Assembly (NCBI RefSeq): GCF_003945595.2
Contig: NW_024103729.1
Location: forward strand, 1,174,950-1,238,949
From: Pipra filicauda
Lineage: Eukaryota; Chordata; Aves; Passeriformes; Pipridae
DNA: 64,000 nucleotides
Reading direction: 5' to 3'
Under the pieces are notes generated by a model. That model was given only the letters and a program-made list of their open reading frames with translations. It ran no database searches and was not told the origin of the DNA. Position 1 is the first letter of the stretch, and every line of letters starts with the position of its first letter. Shown here piece by piece: positions 37,233 to 50,924 of the stretch. The translations under genes were made by a program, and so were the position numbers.

Positions 37233-38630
37233 CTAATTAGTAGCAATTAGAGTAGAAGGCCACATATGTGCTCTTCCTTTCACTCTGACACATCCAGACA
37301 TATGAGAACTCCTACGGATAATGACCTCAGGAATACAATGATGCTAACAAGTATCCTCCGTAACTACAGTTGTTAAAATTCACTGAGCAGAAATCTTCCA
37401 AGGTGGCTGCAGGAGATGCCTGCTGAATACAGTGTGCTTTATACACTTAAACAGATGTTCATCCTGCTTATTCATTTTAATCTGCTAAAAGTATCTTAGC
37501 TAAAAACATCTTAAGAACAATTTTATCAGCTTAACTGTACACTAAGGAATAGAACAAGGGACATGACTACAACACAAAGAATTATAAAAGCCTTGAGTAT
37601 GTGCAACACAAACTGGCATTAAGCCAACCCAAAAAATAACCATTTTTCATTTCAGAAGGATGCACCCTCATAGAATTGCAAGATGTAAGGTAATGGCTTT
37701 TATAAATCTTCAGTAAGAATATAGAAAAACATAATGAAACTTACTGAGACTTAACTATGATGTAAATCTTAATTCATCTTACTCCAACCAGTGATTTTCA
37801 GGGACTTATTTATGGCAATATTGTTAAAGCTGTTTTCTAATGAACAAGAGATTTTCTCTCATAAAGCATCTTTTTAGGTTGCCTTATGAAATACATTGTC
37901 CCCCAGTGAAATACCCCTTCTAGTCTAGAATTCTGCATGTCCTAAGTGGAAGGAGACAGCTGCTTTGATTTACCTTCTTACATTCAGCTGTCTTGCCCCA
38001 CATTTAATGCAGAGACTATTAAGCAGATTAGGCAAATAGATTCAATTTGCCATGTGCCAATCAATATTAGAGAAGTCAGTGTGTTTTTGTGATCACAAAT
38101 AGAAAATAGCACATGTTAATTGCAAAACTACATCTCACAAATGACTACAAATCTGCTTTAACTATCTCCATTTTTCTTTATTTCACAATCGCTTTAGTAA
38201 CCTTCACACTCATCTCACTAAACCATAAAACCTGATTAGGGGCACTAAATGACCGGAATGTTCCTGTGAGCTGGTTACATGCATTTTGCTTACTGAATAA
38301 CAGGTCTTATCTATTGATAAGTTCTTCCTCATCTCCCTTCTTCAGAATACCAGCTGTGGAATGTGGGAAATATTCCACTGGTTTTATATAAGACATAAAT
38401 GAACTGAATCTTCACTGATATAATTCTCCGTGGTCTAAGGAAATAATGGTTCTTTGTCACTTCCCCCACCCTGAGACTTTGTGTCTATAGAGCAGACACT
38501 GTAGATCCCACTGATGGATATTTATTTGGGTTTAAACATAGCATGACATATTTGTTTCAGGATCTTTTTAAAAAACATTTTTCATGTCTTTAGTCATATA
38601 GTTTTGAACTGGACTTGTCCACAACAGTAT
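37233..38630. other. Non-coding stretch without recognised genes
   Basis: A+T-rich sequence. Several donor-like minus-strand motifs occur (for example near 37735 and 37977), but none bounds an open segment with a phase that fits the candidate exon at 37102-37232. Confidence 0.55.
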
Positions 38631-38776
38631 CACCACCAAAACCAACAAAAAACCTCAAAACAAAACAAAAACCCAACAAAAGCAAAGAAACATACCCAAC
38701 CAAAAAAAAACCCCAAAAAATAACAACACAACTAACCACCAAAACACTTCAATAAAATCACACCAAACAAAAAAAG
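38631..38776 (+). repeat. Long A/C-rich AAAACC-type tract
   Basis: Nearly 150 bases composed of A and C with very rare G and T, in units such as ACCAACAAAAAACC, AAAACAAAACAAAAACCC and ACCACCAAAAC. Together with 18811-18989 and 56284-56420 it forms the most distinctive repeat texture of this window. Confidence 0.9.
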
Positions 38777-40570
38777 CACTTGAGTTATCAAGCTACACAA
38801 TTCAATTATATGAGGCACAAAGATGAATAATTAAATAATTGACAAGAAAGACTGACCTTCCCAGCTGGACAGTTTTCTATAAAACCAGTCACAGATCAAT
38901 GATTCTTTTCCACAAATGCAGAGGGAACAGAAAGAGTACAACAGGTGCTCTTTACAAGTGTAAATTTCTTGCACAGCTGATGGACATGACTCTCCATTGC
39001 ACCAGTGTTTGGACAGGAATTCAGAGTAGATCAGATCAGAATAAAGACTGGTAAGTATTTATTCCTTGTTCATTGTATTGTTGGGGGGGTTTGTATGAAT
39101 TCAGTAACAAGCTGAAGCAAACCAAGGGTTTCCCATTTCTGTATCACAATACACTAGGAAAGAGCCCCAAGGTAAGAAAGAGAAATGTTTCCTTACCATG
39201 AGATGTTATCATGCCCAGCTCTACAAAACAATTAAAATTAATGTGCAAAAGTGTATAGATGTCTCAAGAAAGAGATCTGCTTTTCCATATCCTCTATCTA
39301 CATCTCTTTTGGAAAGAACAATAATATACAGAAATAATATTATCTTTATTTATTTATATGTAAGAATTTTATATATAAATTTATAGAGAAATTTTTTTAA
39401 AGAGTTTCTAATAATTTCAGTGCCTCTTCAAAACCCAATTTAAATCACCTGGTTTTATCTTGCCCCTGCTAACTTAAGTCTTTAGCAAATGATTATTCAT
39501 ATCTGATTCAAGTAGGAATGATAATCACAGAAGACTTGACTCTGCTCATACTATAGCCCAAAGACTCACCTGCAAATATATTGAGTACTCCCATTATTTG
39601 CAGATAAACATGTAAAAATCTGCATGATTAGAGGTTCAAAGCCTGACTCTTTTGAATATTAGAATCCCATTGACATTATATTTTTCTGAATTAGTTGTAT
39701 AAACACCAAGAACTGACAAAACAAACCAATCAGAGAATGAATGATTTTGTTAGTGCTTGCATAGGTAATTATTCAGTATCTTGTACCCAGGTAATTGAGT
39801 CATTTTTTTTCAAGTTACCTACTGTTCCTTCATCTCATTTGTCCTGAAATATAAATATTTTGTGTGTTTTAATGTAATAAGTTTGATATAGAGAGCAAAG
39901 GAGTTTAGGATTATAAGTACTTACTAGTTAATCATTCCTTATTAGTTCATTCTTCATTATACTTCTAATTTTAAAGAGGCATAACTAAATTAAAAGAAAA
40001 ATAATATGAAAATAAATAATTTTAGTTATGTCCTCTACATTTCTTTTCATCTGTACCATAGTTTTGAAACTGAAAACTTTTCCTCTGATGTTTCCCATAA
40101 GTTACTTTTTACCAAAAAAAGTCACTAAGACATTTTGGGATTGCTGGGACGGAGAAGAAAATGGAAGAGGAATCACTGTCAGTGTGAAACACTTGGATAT
40201 CAAGGTGACACTTACAGAAAATAGGTGGATTTTTTTAAAGGAACTGTGTTTGAAAAGCTGGCCAAGCATGAACACCCACTCAGACACAGCAACTCCCAGT
40301 GGCACTGACTGCAGTGAGATGTGTAACTTTGAAGGCTTTTCACAATATTTTTCCAGAATCATTTAGTTTCACAAACAACTTGGGCAGTGAACTAACACTG
40401 TTGAAACCATCATTTCATTAATATAATTTTTCCTCCCATCTCTCAACACAGAAACACTTTCATGTTATAAAACGACTGTCCAAGTATCACAATCGGAACA
40501 ATTCCTCTCAGGATGAAATGAGTCTTACTATACTTAACTGTGAAATACAATATTCCTGTTCTGCTGCTTT

Positions 40571-40614
40571 CTGCATATTCCTGCATATTCTGCATTATCC
40601 CTGGCAGGGATAAT
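40571..40614. repeat. 10-bp direct repeat followed by a 21-bp near-perfect palindrome
   Basis: CTGCATATTC occurs twice in tandem at 40571-40590. A few bases later, at 40594-40614, ATTATCCCTG and CAGGGATAAT form perfect 10-bp inverted arms around a single central base. The combination of a direct repeat and palindrome is visible directly. Such palindromes can act as dimer-binding sites or simply extrude as hairpins, but nothing here shows which, if either, applies. Confidence 0.85.
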
Positions 40615-43600
40615 GGGTCTGTACTGAAAGCACCAAATTCAGGTGAGTTAGAACAGCAGTAAGTGGACCAACAAACTAGTGTTAGCCCTGCTGGGGAAGA
40701 CATTCCAGCAGTTTGTGATAATAGGGAGGAGAGGAAAGGGGAGAGTAAATCATCAGTTCTATGAGCTTTAATTAAACATATTTTAGTTTCATTTTTTAGA
40801 TTTTAAAGAATGAGTCCTGAAGTTATTCTCGGTAGGGAAGTGGATACAGTCTGGAAAGCAATATACTCAATGCAAAAGCTCTTAGGTCCTCACTGCACAA
40901 GCAGAGAAGACATCTAGGAGAGAGAAAGATTACCTTCAATTGACAACTCTTATGAATGTTTACTGTAATTATGTCTCTTGGCCATCTCTTTAACAGCCAC
41001 AGAAGGATGCTACTTCCCAACGTTCTGTGGTTCCCCATAAGAATACAGTCATGCTTCCTTTCACCACTTCCTCCCGAGGCAACTCAAGATCTAAGCCAGG
41101 CTTTTGTGGTTAGGAACTCAGAAAAATGCAGAGACAGGGCAAGTGAGAGATGACAGGAAGATGAAGGGATGACAAGAACATAGGATAGAGAGGAATTGAA
41201 AGCAAAAGAGAAGTTGAAGCTGAAATTTTTAATACATGTTCCAAAGAACGGGTACTAAGAGTGATTTTTTTTAATTTTTTTAGGCTTATATTGTTTAAAA
41301 GCTTATGATTTACAACAATTTTCAACACTGCAGAAACTCAAATAAGGCACAAGACTTTCTAGACTGGAATGGGACAGAAATCTTTCCAAGATCATCATAA
41401 TAACATATAGAAGAATTTAACTTATTGAATCATATAGCTACTGAAGACTTCAAAAGATTTTTAAGTATTTACAGTTTTAACTGTCTATTCCAGTGTTCAT
41501 TTACATTTCTGCTAAAAATTCCACTGCTTAACATTCATGGAACCAGTGTGCATTAAGCAAAAGATGATGAAAAAATGAAGTTATTAAATGTTTAGCAATC
41601 CCTCCTTTTTGAACAATTAAAATGCACGTACCTGCATGCTTTGGGACCTAATTAAATTTCCTAAAATACCTTTCCTACTGATGTAATTTAGATGTTTCCT
41701 AGAACATTTAAAAGTTGCTGGAATTGTTCAAGTTAACACGCTGTTCAACAACTGAATGACAGACGAGTCAGGGAAAGCAGTCTGTTTACTTTACACAGCT
41801 TCCAACATTAATAACTTGTATTAGTGATAATAAATAGCTCTTGTGATTCTCTAGCTTGGAAAAATCATGCTAATTTATGGTTTTCCAAACATACATTACA
41901 ATAACCAGTATATTCTTGGAGGACATAAGGGGAAGCTTTCTCTGTGGTCCCTCTACCTTCCAGTAGCTTACTGGCATTTGTTTTTATTCCCTGGCCATCT
42001 GTGGCCACAAGAGTAACACTCATGTGCTCCCACACAAGTGTGCACATCGAAAAACCCGGATTTGTAAGTGTGTTTACATTTCAAAATTATTAAGATGGGC
42101 TTGCTAAGACCTACTGCTTTTTTTCCTCATTCTACTCACACCCATCCCACATCATTCCCATGGATTAAAACTGAGTTACTTCGATCCTGCCCCCCCCAAC
42201 ACACACCATTATGGGCAGCAGCCACACACACCCCCCTCAGGCACATCATTACATCCTTTAATTCCTTGCAAACTTTTGAACTACAAACCCTATGGGACAG
42301 GGACAGTTATTTACCACCTTTTTTCCTCGGACCTGGCTGAGGCTTTTTGACAGCATGGCAATATTTGACCACAAACTGCATCAGTCAGCAGCACAGCCCT
42401 CTTGACTCCTCAGCCAAGGCTGGGGATTCCAAGCCTGCAATTAAATATGCTTCCAAAAGCAAAAAAGCACATCTTAGATTTAATCATTTGTTTCCAAAAT
42501 CATGAAGTAATGTGGGGCACATTTTTTTGCCTTCCTCTTTCTATTTCCCTTTTCTCAATCCCTTGTAGAATAACAGAAATTAAAATCTAGAATTTCACTG
42601 ACTTAAAGGAATAAAATCTTGTGTTTGTCTTATCAGACTTACTGCATCTATACAATTCCCCTAGTAGATTAAGAAGCCTCAGAGGCTATTGCTCAGATTA
42701 AGCAGTAGCTCTTACTGTAATCTTCTTATTCTCAGTGTTTCCATCTCCTACTCTATCCACATGATTAAACAATAAGTATATTATATCTTTCAGTACATCT
42801 GTCACTTCAGGTCCCATTGCTCAGCCTATTTCTGACATAGCCCATTGCAATGAGACTTGGTATCTGTCCTTCATATAGACAGTGAATTTAGTCCAATTTT
42901 CAAGCATTCTTGAAAATTGCCTCATTCAGTGATGCCTATGTTATTTCATATGCTGCTTGTAAAAAGCAACGACATTTGCTGCCATTTTCTGCCATCTTTC
43001 AGTACAAAAGGTCTTTAACAAGTCCCATTACTTAAATTACAAGCGACTCTATGTGAGTCTAATCAGAATATCCTACCTTAAAAAATTGTATCAAGCTTCT
43101 TCTGAAGTATAATGTGACCATTAATTTTAACACAATTTGCTGCCATGGGAAATAGGCCTGATCCCACTCACAAGCTTTCAATAGTTTCCAAAAAAAGGCA
43201 AAACTGATGGAACATTATTATAAATTCCACTGAAAGAAGACAGTTCAGCACCTTAGATAATGAAGAAAATAAAATATTCTAAAAGTGATGCATTTCTGTT
43301 TTCCCCCATACGGCTGGATCCTGAGCAGCTCAATCAGATAATTAAATAAGGACTAATGCAAAGAAACATACTTAGGAAATATTTTATTATCAAATGTCTC
43401 ATTAGACTAGGAAGAATATTTGTTTTTCTCTTGGAACATGTCTATGTGACAACAATAAAGATTTATTTCCTATTGTTAGCCACTAATTGAAGGGGTTTTA
43501 TATTGTGGGTGTCCATTAAAGTAATAAAAGAAACATGAGACACTGGGATGTGCCAGAATCCTAAAACTTGGAGCTTTAACAATAACGTTCTTCTGGTCAA

Positions 43601-43694
43601 ATTATACCAAGTTCAGGCCCAGCTCTCCAGAATACGGAGAGTTTCTCTGGTGATTAGCATTAGGCTGCCAATAAATAAAAGCCAGATCTGAAGT

Positions 43695-43716
43695 GGACCC
43701 AAACATATTTGGGTCC
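43695..43716. repeat. Short perfect hairpin, 9-bp arms
   Basis: GGACCCAAA and TTTGGGTCC are exact reverse complements around CATA. This one is GC-richer than the other small hairpins in the window, followed by a short ATATATATA run. It may be chance. Confidence 0.75.
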
Positions 43717-43868
43717 CAATATATATATAAGGTCCAGTAAGCAGCATTTGACTACTATCCATCATTCTATTGGCTCTGAAAAGGCTTCATCTCTCCAGTG
43801 CTGTCAGTGGCCGAGTGAAGCCAGGAGCTGGACAGCACTTTCCCACAGAGGGAATGAAGGGAGCGGGG

Positions 43869-43910
43869 AAAAAAAAAAAACCAAACACCGAAACAGTGAA
43901 AAAAACAAAG
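43869..43910. repeat. Poly(A) run with A/C-rich continuation
   Basis: Twelve A followed by CCAAACACCGAAACAGTG and another run of A. Low-complexity sequence. Confidence 0.75.
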
Positions 43911-45840
43911 CCAGACCTTAATACTTGGGTTTGATCTGTTGGACACTCCATTAGTTAAGTACTTAACTAAATCAGCTGAATAATACTGAGGGCAGAAACA
44001 GCTACTTCTATTATTAAGAGTCACGCCAGGGTAGTGTATGAACTTTCCTGGGCAGAAAAGAGCTACAGCAATCAATCCAAAGCAGAAATTACTAGAATTA
44101 CAACCAGAGTTCCTATTTCAGGGTGGAGAGGGGAAGGCACTGCTCACATGCAAAACATTTGGAGGTGAGCAGGAGGGCAAGTATCAACCGTGCTTTTGTT
44201 CCATTGTCATTATGCCTAAGAAGTAGAAGCCTAGGTCATGTGTAGAGCCCCTGAACAACCTGTAACAATGAAACTTCACCTCTTGTCAACTCTACAAGGA
44301 CTAAAAGATCTAACAAAACAATACTCTCATTAGAAAAGCCAAGAAAATAAGCATTAAGCAGCTGTTGGTTATCTCACAGAAAACAGTAGAATTCCAGACT
44401 TCCTTGACACAATGAACAAAAAGAACACAAATAGATAAACAAAAAAATTTTAAAGCACCCTTTTGCAACACAAGTAGCCAAACAATATAAGTATTTGTGT
44501 CAGTCACATTGTGCATATTGGCCTTTTGAGTCTCACATTTCTTCCTGTTTCAAATAAGGCACCAAGAAACATTCTTTATTTCCATTTGAATTTTAAACCA
44601 AAGGCTTGAATGTGCTTTTCCTTTCCAGCTCCTCCTCCCACTTGCTTTTCTTGAAGCAGGGTAGCAGTCACAGCCTGGCCTTTTATCTCAAGCAAATTGG
44701 AACTGCATAAAAATGCAATAAAAGTCTGGAGTTAGTCAGAATAATTCTATTCTAGTGACCATTTTTAACTCTGCACATACTCTTTTTCTGAGTCCCAGAA
44801 AGTCTGTGTTATGTTCATCCCCCATCCAGCATCTCTAAAAACTTGCTGGAGCAGAAGCTGGGCTTAATTTTTTCAAGACAAACCCAGACAAAACACTGCA
44901 GTCAAAGGCCAACAGGAAAAATTGGGAAGAACAAGCAGTAGGAGCCCAGGGAAACCGGTACATATGGAGACTGTACTGAAGCAGGACTGAATTTTTTGTG
45001 TTATAAGGGATTGTGAAAAGTGAGGAAATTCTAGATGGCAGATAAAAACAAGGACAGTGTTTTGAGAAAAAGGCATAATGGGAAAATAAAGAGAGGCACA
45101 GCCACTTCTTCACTGTTCCCAAACCATGAATCCCATAGAGAAGTCTACAAGTCTACTGGTGAGATTGTGCCTCCCAGGTGCTCCAGACACAGAACTCCTC
45201 ACAGCACATGGTCCCCAGAGTTTTTACTCCAGATCACCATCTCTGATCACATCCCATCTAAAAGCAGCCCCTAATTCCTGTGCTCAGTCCTCCTCCTGTC
45301 AGTCCCAGGCACAGGGTGTGCACACAGGGCTCTGAAACCAGAGGGCTGGAGTCGGGGATGGACAGAAGGGGGGATTTGTCACCCCTTTAAAGGAAGCTCC
45401 ATAACATGACAGCTCTTGGGAGTGACTCATCCTCTTCCCAAAGGGAGTTAAGCACAAGCCTATCTAGAGAACTGCTGAACCAAGTTATTGGTCCAATTTG
45501 CTCCAGAATTTGAACTACAGGGAACCCAGAAGGACATCCAGCTACAAAAGAGCATTGACCTAAGATATGTGGGAGTGCTGACCTTCAATATTATCTCCAA
45601 ATATTATCTCTGTGGGAAGGGAGTCATTCCAAGAAATTACAAACAGCTTTTTCAGACTAAAAGGTGGTAGGGTCACTTTCTTCCAGTTACTCACAGTACA
45701 GAGATTTTATCTAATTCCAGTGTGCTGGCTTCCAGCATTTGTAAGATTAAATCACAGTCATTTGGCTTCTTGCTGAGGAAATATGTTGTTAGGCTAAGAC
45801 CTGATGTTAGGGGTCATGTCATGTATTCAAATTATGGTGC

Positions 45841-45890
45841 ATATTCATTAATATGCAAATTAGAACATAAAATCAGATTAATCCCAAAGC
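45841..45890 (+). promoter_or_regulatory. Possible enhancer-type motif cluster (octamer and OTX/PITX-type sites)
   Basis: An exact ATGCAAAT octamer at 45853-45860, the consensus of POU-domain factors, is immediately preceded by ATTCATTAAT and followed by a GATTAATCC at about 45876-45884, which fits K50 homeodomain proteins such as OTX or PITX. The motifs are directly visible. That they form a functional enhancer is inference, because AT-rich motifs occur often by chance. The close spacing of distinct consensus sites is the reason to list it. Confidence 0.25.
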
Positions 45891-48800
45891 CTAAAATCTC
45901 CAGCTCTTGTGACCTACAGGCTGAAATTGTGCATGTACATCAGTGCGACTTTGGCTTGCTTTGTGATTAACTACAAATCAGCCACACACATGCAATTTTT
46001 CTACGTAACTAAATGCTATCTATGTTAGAACTGAAAATATTTATTGTAAAGACTCTTCCAAATTCCATTCAAAGACTAGTCAAACATCTCTGGATTTGCT
46101 GTTTTATTCCAACAGCTTCAGGCAGGTGTTCCAGAGCACTAGCTTTCCTTTTTAACCCCTCATGAAATGGAATGAGTTGCCAATGCAGTAACTCAATTTA
46201 TTTAGTTTTTGATTGATTTTCTAAGAGGTACACAGCAGAACTCCCCTGAGTTCTGATCAGCAGCATGGGGACAGCAAGTACACAATAATCTATGGCACCC
46301 AATTATAAATCAAAAACATCTTTCAACACACTGAAAATCTTCACCACACTGGATATACCTGTTCAGCTACTGGATAACTCAGTTGAGCTCAGTTATAGTT
46401 TGAATTAATATTATGAACTGATTTAGTAGTTTAAATTAATTAAGCAAATTCAAATTAGTGAATTTCTACACCTAAGTCTAGAAACTGCCTTTTACTCTGA
46501 TGGATCCTTGGAAAAAAGGACACAGAGATAAAGTCACTCTCATAGAAAGCAGTCATCATCTACACTTTCCTCCAAAATATATCAAACAATTATTTTCATA
46601 ATTCCAGGAATGGGATAAATTATTTTTGTTTTAACTGGATTGCCACAGTATTAATTTTGATATGGTAACTGAATCCTGACAAGCACAAATAGTCAAAATA
46701 GTTTGGCTTTTACCATGTACATGGTTTCAGCAACTACACAGGGCTTGATTATGTCTGATTGAATGATCCCAGGGTGGTCATAGTCATAGTTGTCTCCAAC
46801 ATGGATGTCATTGGAAAAATTGTAATGGCAAACTAGATGCTTATATATTCACCAACTATGATAATTTAGGAATGAGTTTGATTAAAAATATTGATGCTTT
46901 AGTTTTCACACTTATAAGCACTTGTTAGCAACTTCTGACACATTCACAGTTAGAGACAGATACTCTGAAATCTGTGAGGTAACTACTGAAAAATCTGAAA
47001 TTAGGAAAAAGTTAGCACCAGCTAGATATAAAATTGTTATCTTACTTCCTATGTTATCTCAGAGGAAAGATCTGAAGAGAAAATATGTTAAAGTCAGTAT
47101 TCTCCCAGTAAGTAATATTCAACATAGATTTTCTGCATGAATATTTCATATTTCAAGAATCAGAAATGTTACAGGAATCTGAAGGGGAGGTGGGGGGTGG
47201 TGACAACACAACATAGACGCACAAAACAGGTATAATTGTAATGCAGCCAAGGAGCCCATCTTTTCCCATACCTCAGAATAATCAATAGCCAACGTAGTTA
47301 TCTTCAAGCACTCCAACAATCCTTTTTGGTTTGGATGTTTTGATTGAGGGACTTAGCAAAATTCAATAGGAGAGGATCTGGGCTAAATCTTTTCCAAATA
47401 TTAATTTATAGGAGCAACAAAAGGGATTGATTTTACCTGAAGGGATGCAGAGTGCGTTAGAGTGTGCTATATCCAGATGTTTGCATCACAAACCCTCTTG
47501 CCATAGGGCTGACCAGCAGTTAGATGAGACAAGACTCTTAAAGGCTGGAGAGTCCAACTCAGCTACTGAACACCACCAGAGGTTCAGAAAATCAGTTTGC
47601 AAGATATTTTGATTGTATCCTTCTCAAATCCATTTTTCCTTTCTAAAGAAATACCACACCATGTTGTCATCTCCTCTCTCCCTAGATTTTTGCCCACTTA
47701 AAAGGGCAGAGTTCTTGACCCTAGCTATAGCAAAACTCTTTCTCTCACTGCAATAAGGCTCCCTGATCTCTGAATATGGCAATGCAAGCAGATAAACATG
47801 TCCAAACATCCACAATCTTGCCCATAAAAAAGCATGGACAAAAGTTAGCTGACTGGATGTACACCACAATAATCATCCAGATTTGTCTGGGAACAACACA
47901 GGATTTGCTTCCTGTAACCTATGCTTTCAATAGGGGCTTATTAAACATGTTTAGCCCACATCAGTAACTATTTGAAACTGATGCAAGTTGCTGCAGCCCC
48001 AACAAAAGAGCAGATGGCTGTGAAAGCTGCTGTTCATACACCAGAGATCTCATATGTATGCAAATTTGTGTTGCAGTATATACCAGAGTTCGTTCCCTCC
48101 TTCCTCCCCTCCACTTTCTTACTTCAATGTAGAGTTAAATTATCAAAAGGTCCTGCTTTTGACTCTTGCCAGCCTCAGGAATGAACATTGAACAGATGAC
48201 CCTTCCAGTCTCACCTCATCCCTCACATGCCCTCCAAATACTGAAAACCAGAAGACCATAAGCTAGAATCCAAATATGCCTCAACAGCTTTTCCTTTGTT
48301 GCACCTCAGCAAGTTTTCTAATCGTGCTTCTCATGCAAAAATAAAGAGAAAGAGATAAAAAAAAAAAAATCTGAAACATCACCAGAAAGATTTTTCTGGC
48401 CAGATTTATTAAGCTAGAATAGTAAATTTTAGTTCTTGTACTAATACTTGGGCATATTTGAGATTTTTTTTTTGTCTTTAAACCCTTGAAAATCCACTAG
48501 CATTAACTAACACAGTGAAAATCACGTGAATTTACGTTTAGTTCAGTGTCCCGTTTTAGAAGAGAGTAAGGAGCACACTTCTTGTGTGCCATTATAACAC
48601 AGTGCTCCTAACATCCCCTTAGTTACTATTGTGTTCCACAGAAAGGAGGCTTCATACCATTTAGTGACACCGTTTTAAGCTCCCACACAAACATAACCAC
48701 AACTTGAAGCACAAGCAAATATTGACTTCATCTGCTGAGCAATAGCTGTTCTGGCAATTACTCATGAATGCTGGCAGCCTTTCTAACCACCAAAATAGGC

Positions 48801-49762
48801 CACGGAAACTTTTACAAGCATAACATAAGTAAACTATTCGTCACATTATCAACACTAAATATGTTATCATACTTTAGAAATGCTAAAGGATTCAAAAAAT
48901 ATTTGATGCAGGGCCTTAACTTGCTTGGGTGTACCAGATAATAAAGAAAAATATTCTTTTTTCCTGTGAGAGAAGGAAGAGAAGGGAGAAGACAGAGGAG
49001 GCATTACTGTTACTCTTGGCTTTGGGTCAAATGGGTCTGGTTTATTCTCCTAAGTGAAAAGGAGAGTGGAAAACTACTTAAAGCTGAACAAAGATAATAT
49101 TAACATAGATTTTTAACTACTTTTTACCTGGTGCTGTGGGGGAAAAAAAGCCACACATTCACATGGCAATATTAGTTTGGTCTGAGTGAGAATATGAAGA
49201 AAAAGAATTGTTAGCATGAAACAGTGTGCAACCATTTCTTTTTGAAATGAGCCCAGCTGAAAAGAAGTAGCAACTGAAAGGTTAAATTTCTCATTAAAAT
49301 GAGAAAAGAATGCTAAAGATCAGCACAGCCAAAAGCAGATGCTTAAAACTAGACTGCTGGATTCATACTCAGCCACATAAATTAGATGTTGTGGATTTAG
49401 GAGATTAGCCATACAAAGAAACATTTGTAATTCTCATCTCAGAGGCCATGAACAAAAGAAACAATGATATATCAAATATTATTCACACACACATTTGTCT
49501 GTGATGGTTTGGAATGAAGTATTCATGTTTAGTATAATATATTATTTCTATTACACAAGATGTGAAAATCTGTAATGAAAATAAACTTGAAGGCTGCCCT
49601 CTATTAGTTACACATATAAGTCATTGTCTTTTCAAATTGATTTAATAAAGTTCTTAAAGCATCTAGTGAAAATATGTTAATCTAAAAGATGCATCACCAT
49701 CTTATACAGCAATTATTGATATCAGTTCCTGCTCACACAAGCAGGTGTGCAGGATGCATATA

Positions 49763-49808
49763 AAGAGAATAAATAGAAAAAAAGAGAGAAAGATAAAAAG
49801 AAAGAGAG
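49763..49808 (+). repeat. Purine-rich (GAAA)-type stretch
   Basis: About 46 bases almost wholly of A and G (AGAGAATAAATAGAAAAAAAGAGAGAAAG pattern in short units), with two or three T interruptions. Polypurine simple sequence. Confidence 0.75.
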
Positions 49809-50924
49809 CAAGTACACCAATACTGAGATGGTTCCTAGAACTGTCTTGAGAAACACTGGTAATACCAAGTTCAATTACACTGCTAGATCAAGACTGGACA
49901 ATCCTGTACCAAAATCAAAGTTCATTGAATATAGATATGGCTGGAATGACTAAAGAGTGATAAAACTCACACAGGTTTCAGAAGTAAAGTATTTAACACC
50001 CAAATTTTCCACCATCACCTTGCCCATAGGGAGCACACACGAAGCCTCCAGCCCGGGGCCGATTGCTCGTGAGACAACAGAGATGGGAAAGGAGGGAAAA
50101 GCAAATGTTCAGTTGGGGTGAGCAATCCTGGGGTTTGCTGTGGGAACATTTGACATTGTAAGCATGATACTGTACCACATGGCAAACTGTCAGGCTTTTA
50201 AGGACCATTCCATTGCTGGTCACCATAGTTATGAGCCAGCACTACTCTTGCATATCCCTTAACAGGAACAAATCACAAGTCCTTGTTCTGCAGGTCTGTA
50301 CTAAAAGGTGCCAGTGCTTTAGTTCCACTACTGTGAAGCCATTAGTACTTAAATGCTTTGCAAGAACAAAGTTACAAATCTCTGATCTGGCAGGATTAGG
50401 ATGTCAGTGCACATAAAGCAAAAACATAGACAAGAAAGAATAATGCTTCAAGAACAGGAGACTCAGGAGATTATTGGGAAAACTGAAAAACCTTTAAAAT
50501 ACATCCAATGAAAATGAAGTATGACATTTACAATAAGATGTGGATAAAAATGACTTTAAGAAAAGCTTTACATGAACAGGAAAATAACATTTTGGGGTTT
50601 TTATAAAGACAAAACAAAATAATCTTTATTAATCACTGTTACTGATAAAGTAAAAAACATATGCAATGAAATTTACACTAAATTCTTCACTTAAAGAGCA
50701 ATTCTAGCACATTAGAATTATTACTAAAAGAATTAACTAGAAATACTGGACACTATTTTTTCGCGTAAAAAAATGTGAAGATCGAAGATTGTTCTTTCTG
50801 TTAAGACACTTTGCTGCATCCTGTTTTCTGGGGCAGACTGCAAGAGGCACCATTAAAGCAAAAAAACTGGAATTTCCAAAGATAAAACCAAGTGATACTG
50901 AGGTAGTACAGATATCACTGTCTG

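Noticed and set aside
38839..39054. Plus-strand frame ending next to a strong GTAAGT donor
   Set aside because: No acceptor of quality upstream, begins just after the A/C tract, and has no recognisable product.
40028..40366. 112-codon plus-strand frame
   Set aside because: No recognisable motif, overlapped by an 86-codon minus-strand frame, and of a length expected by chance. No fitting splice sites.
40823..41038. Minus-strand frame ending in a donor-like AAG|GTAATC
   Set aside because: A second minus-strand register over the same bases looks equally protein-like. The acceptor is poor and no family is recognised.
42320..42382. Short minus-strand stretch that reads like a lysine-rich C-terminus after a good acceptor
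   Set aside because: Only about 20 codons, phase not compatible with the other candidate exons, and GC-biased composition explains the proline/lysine content.
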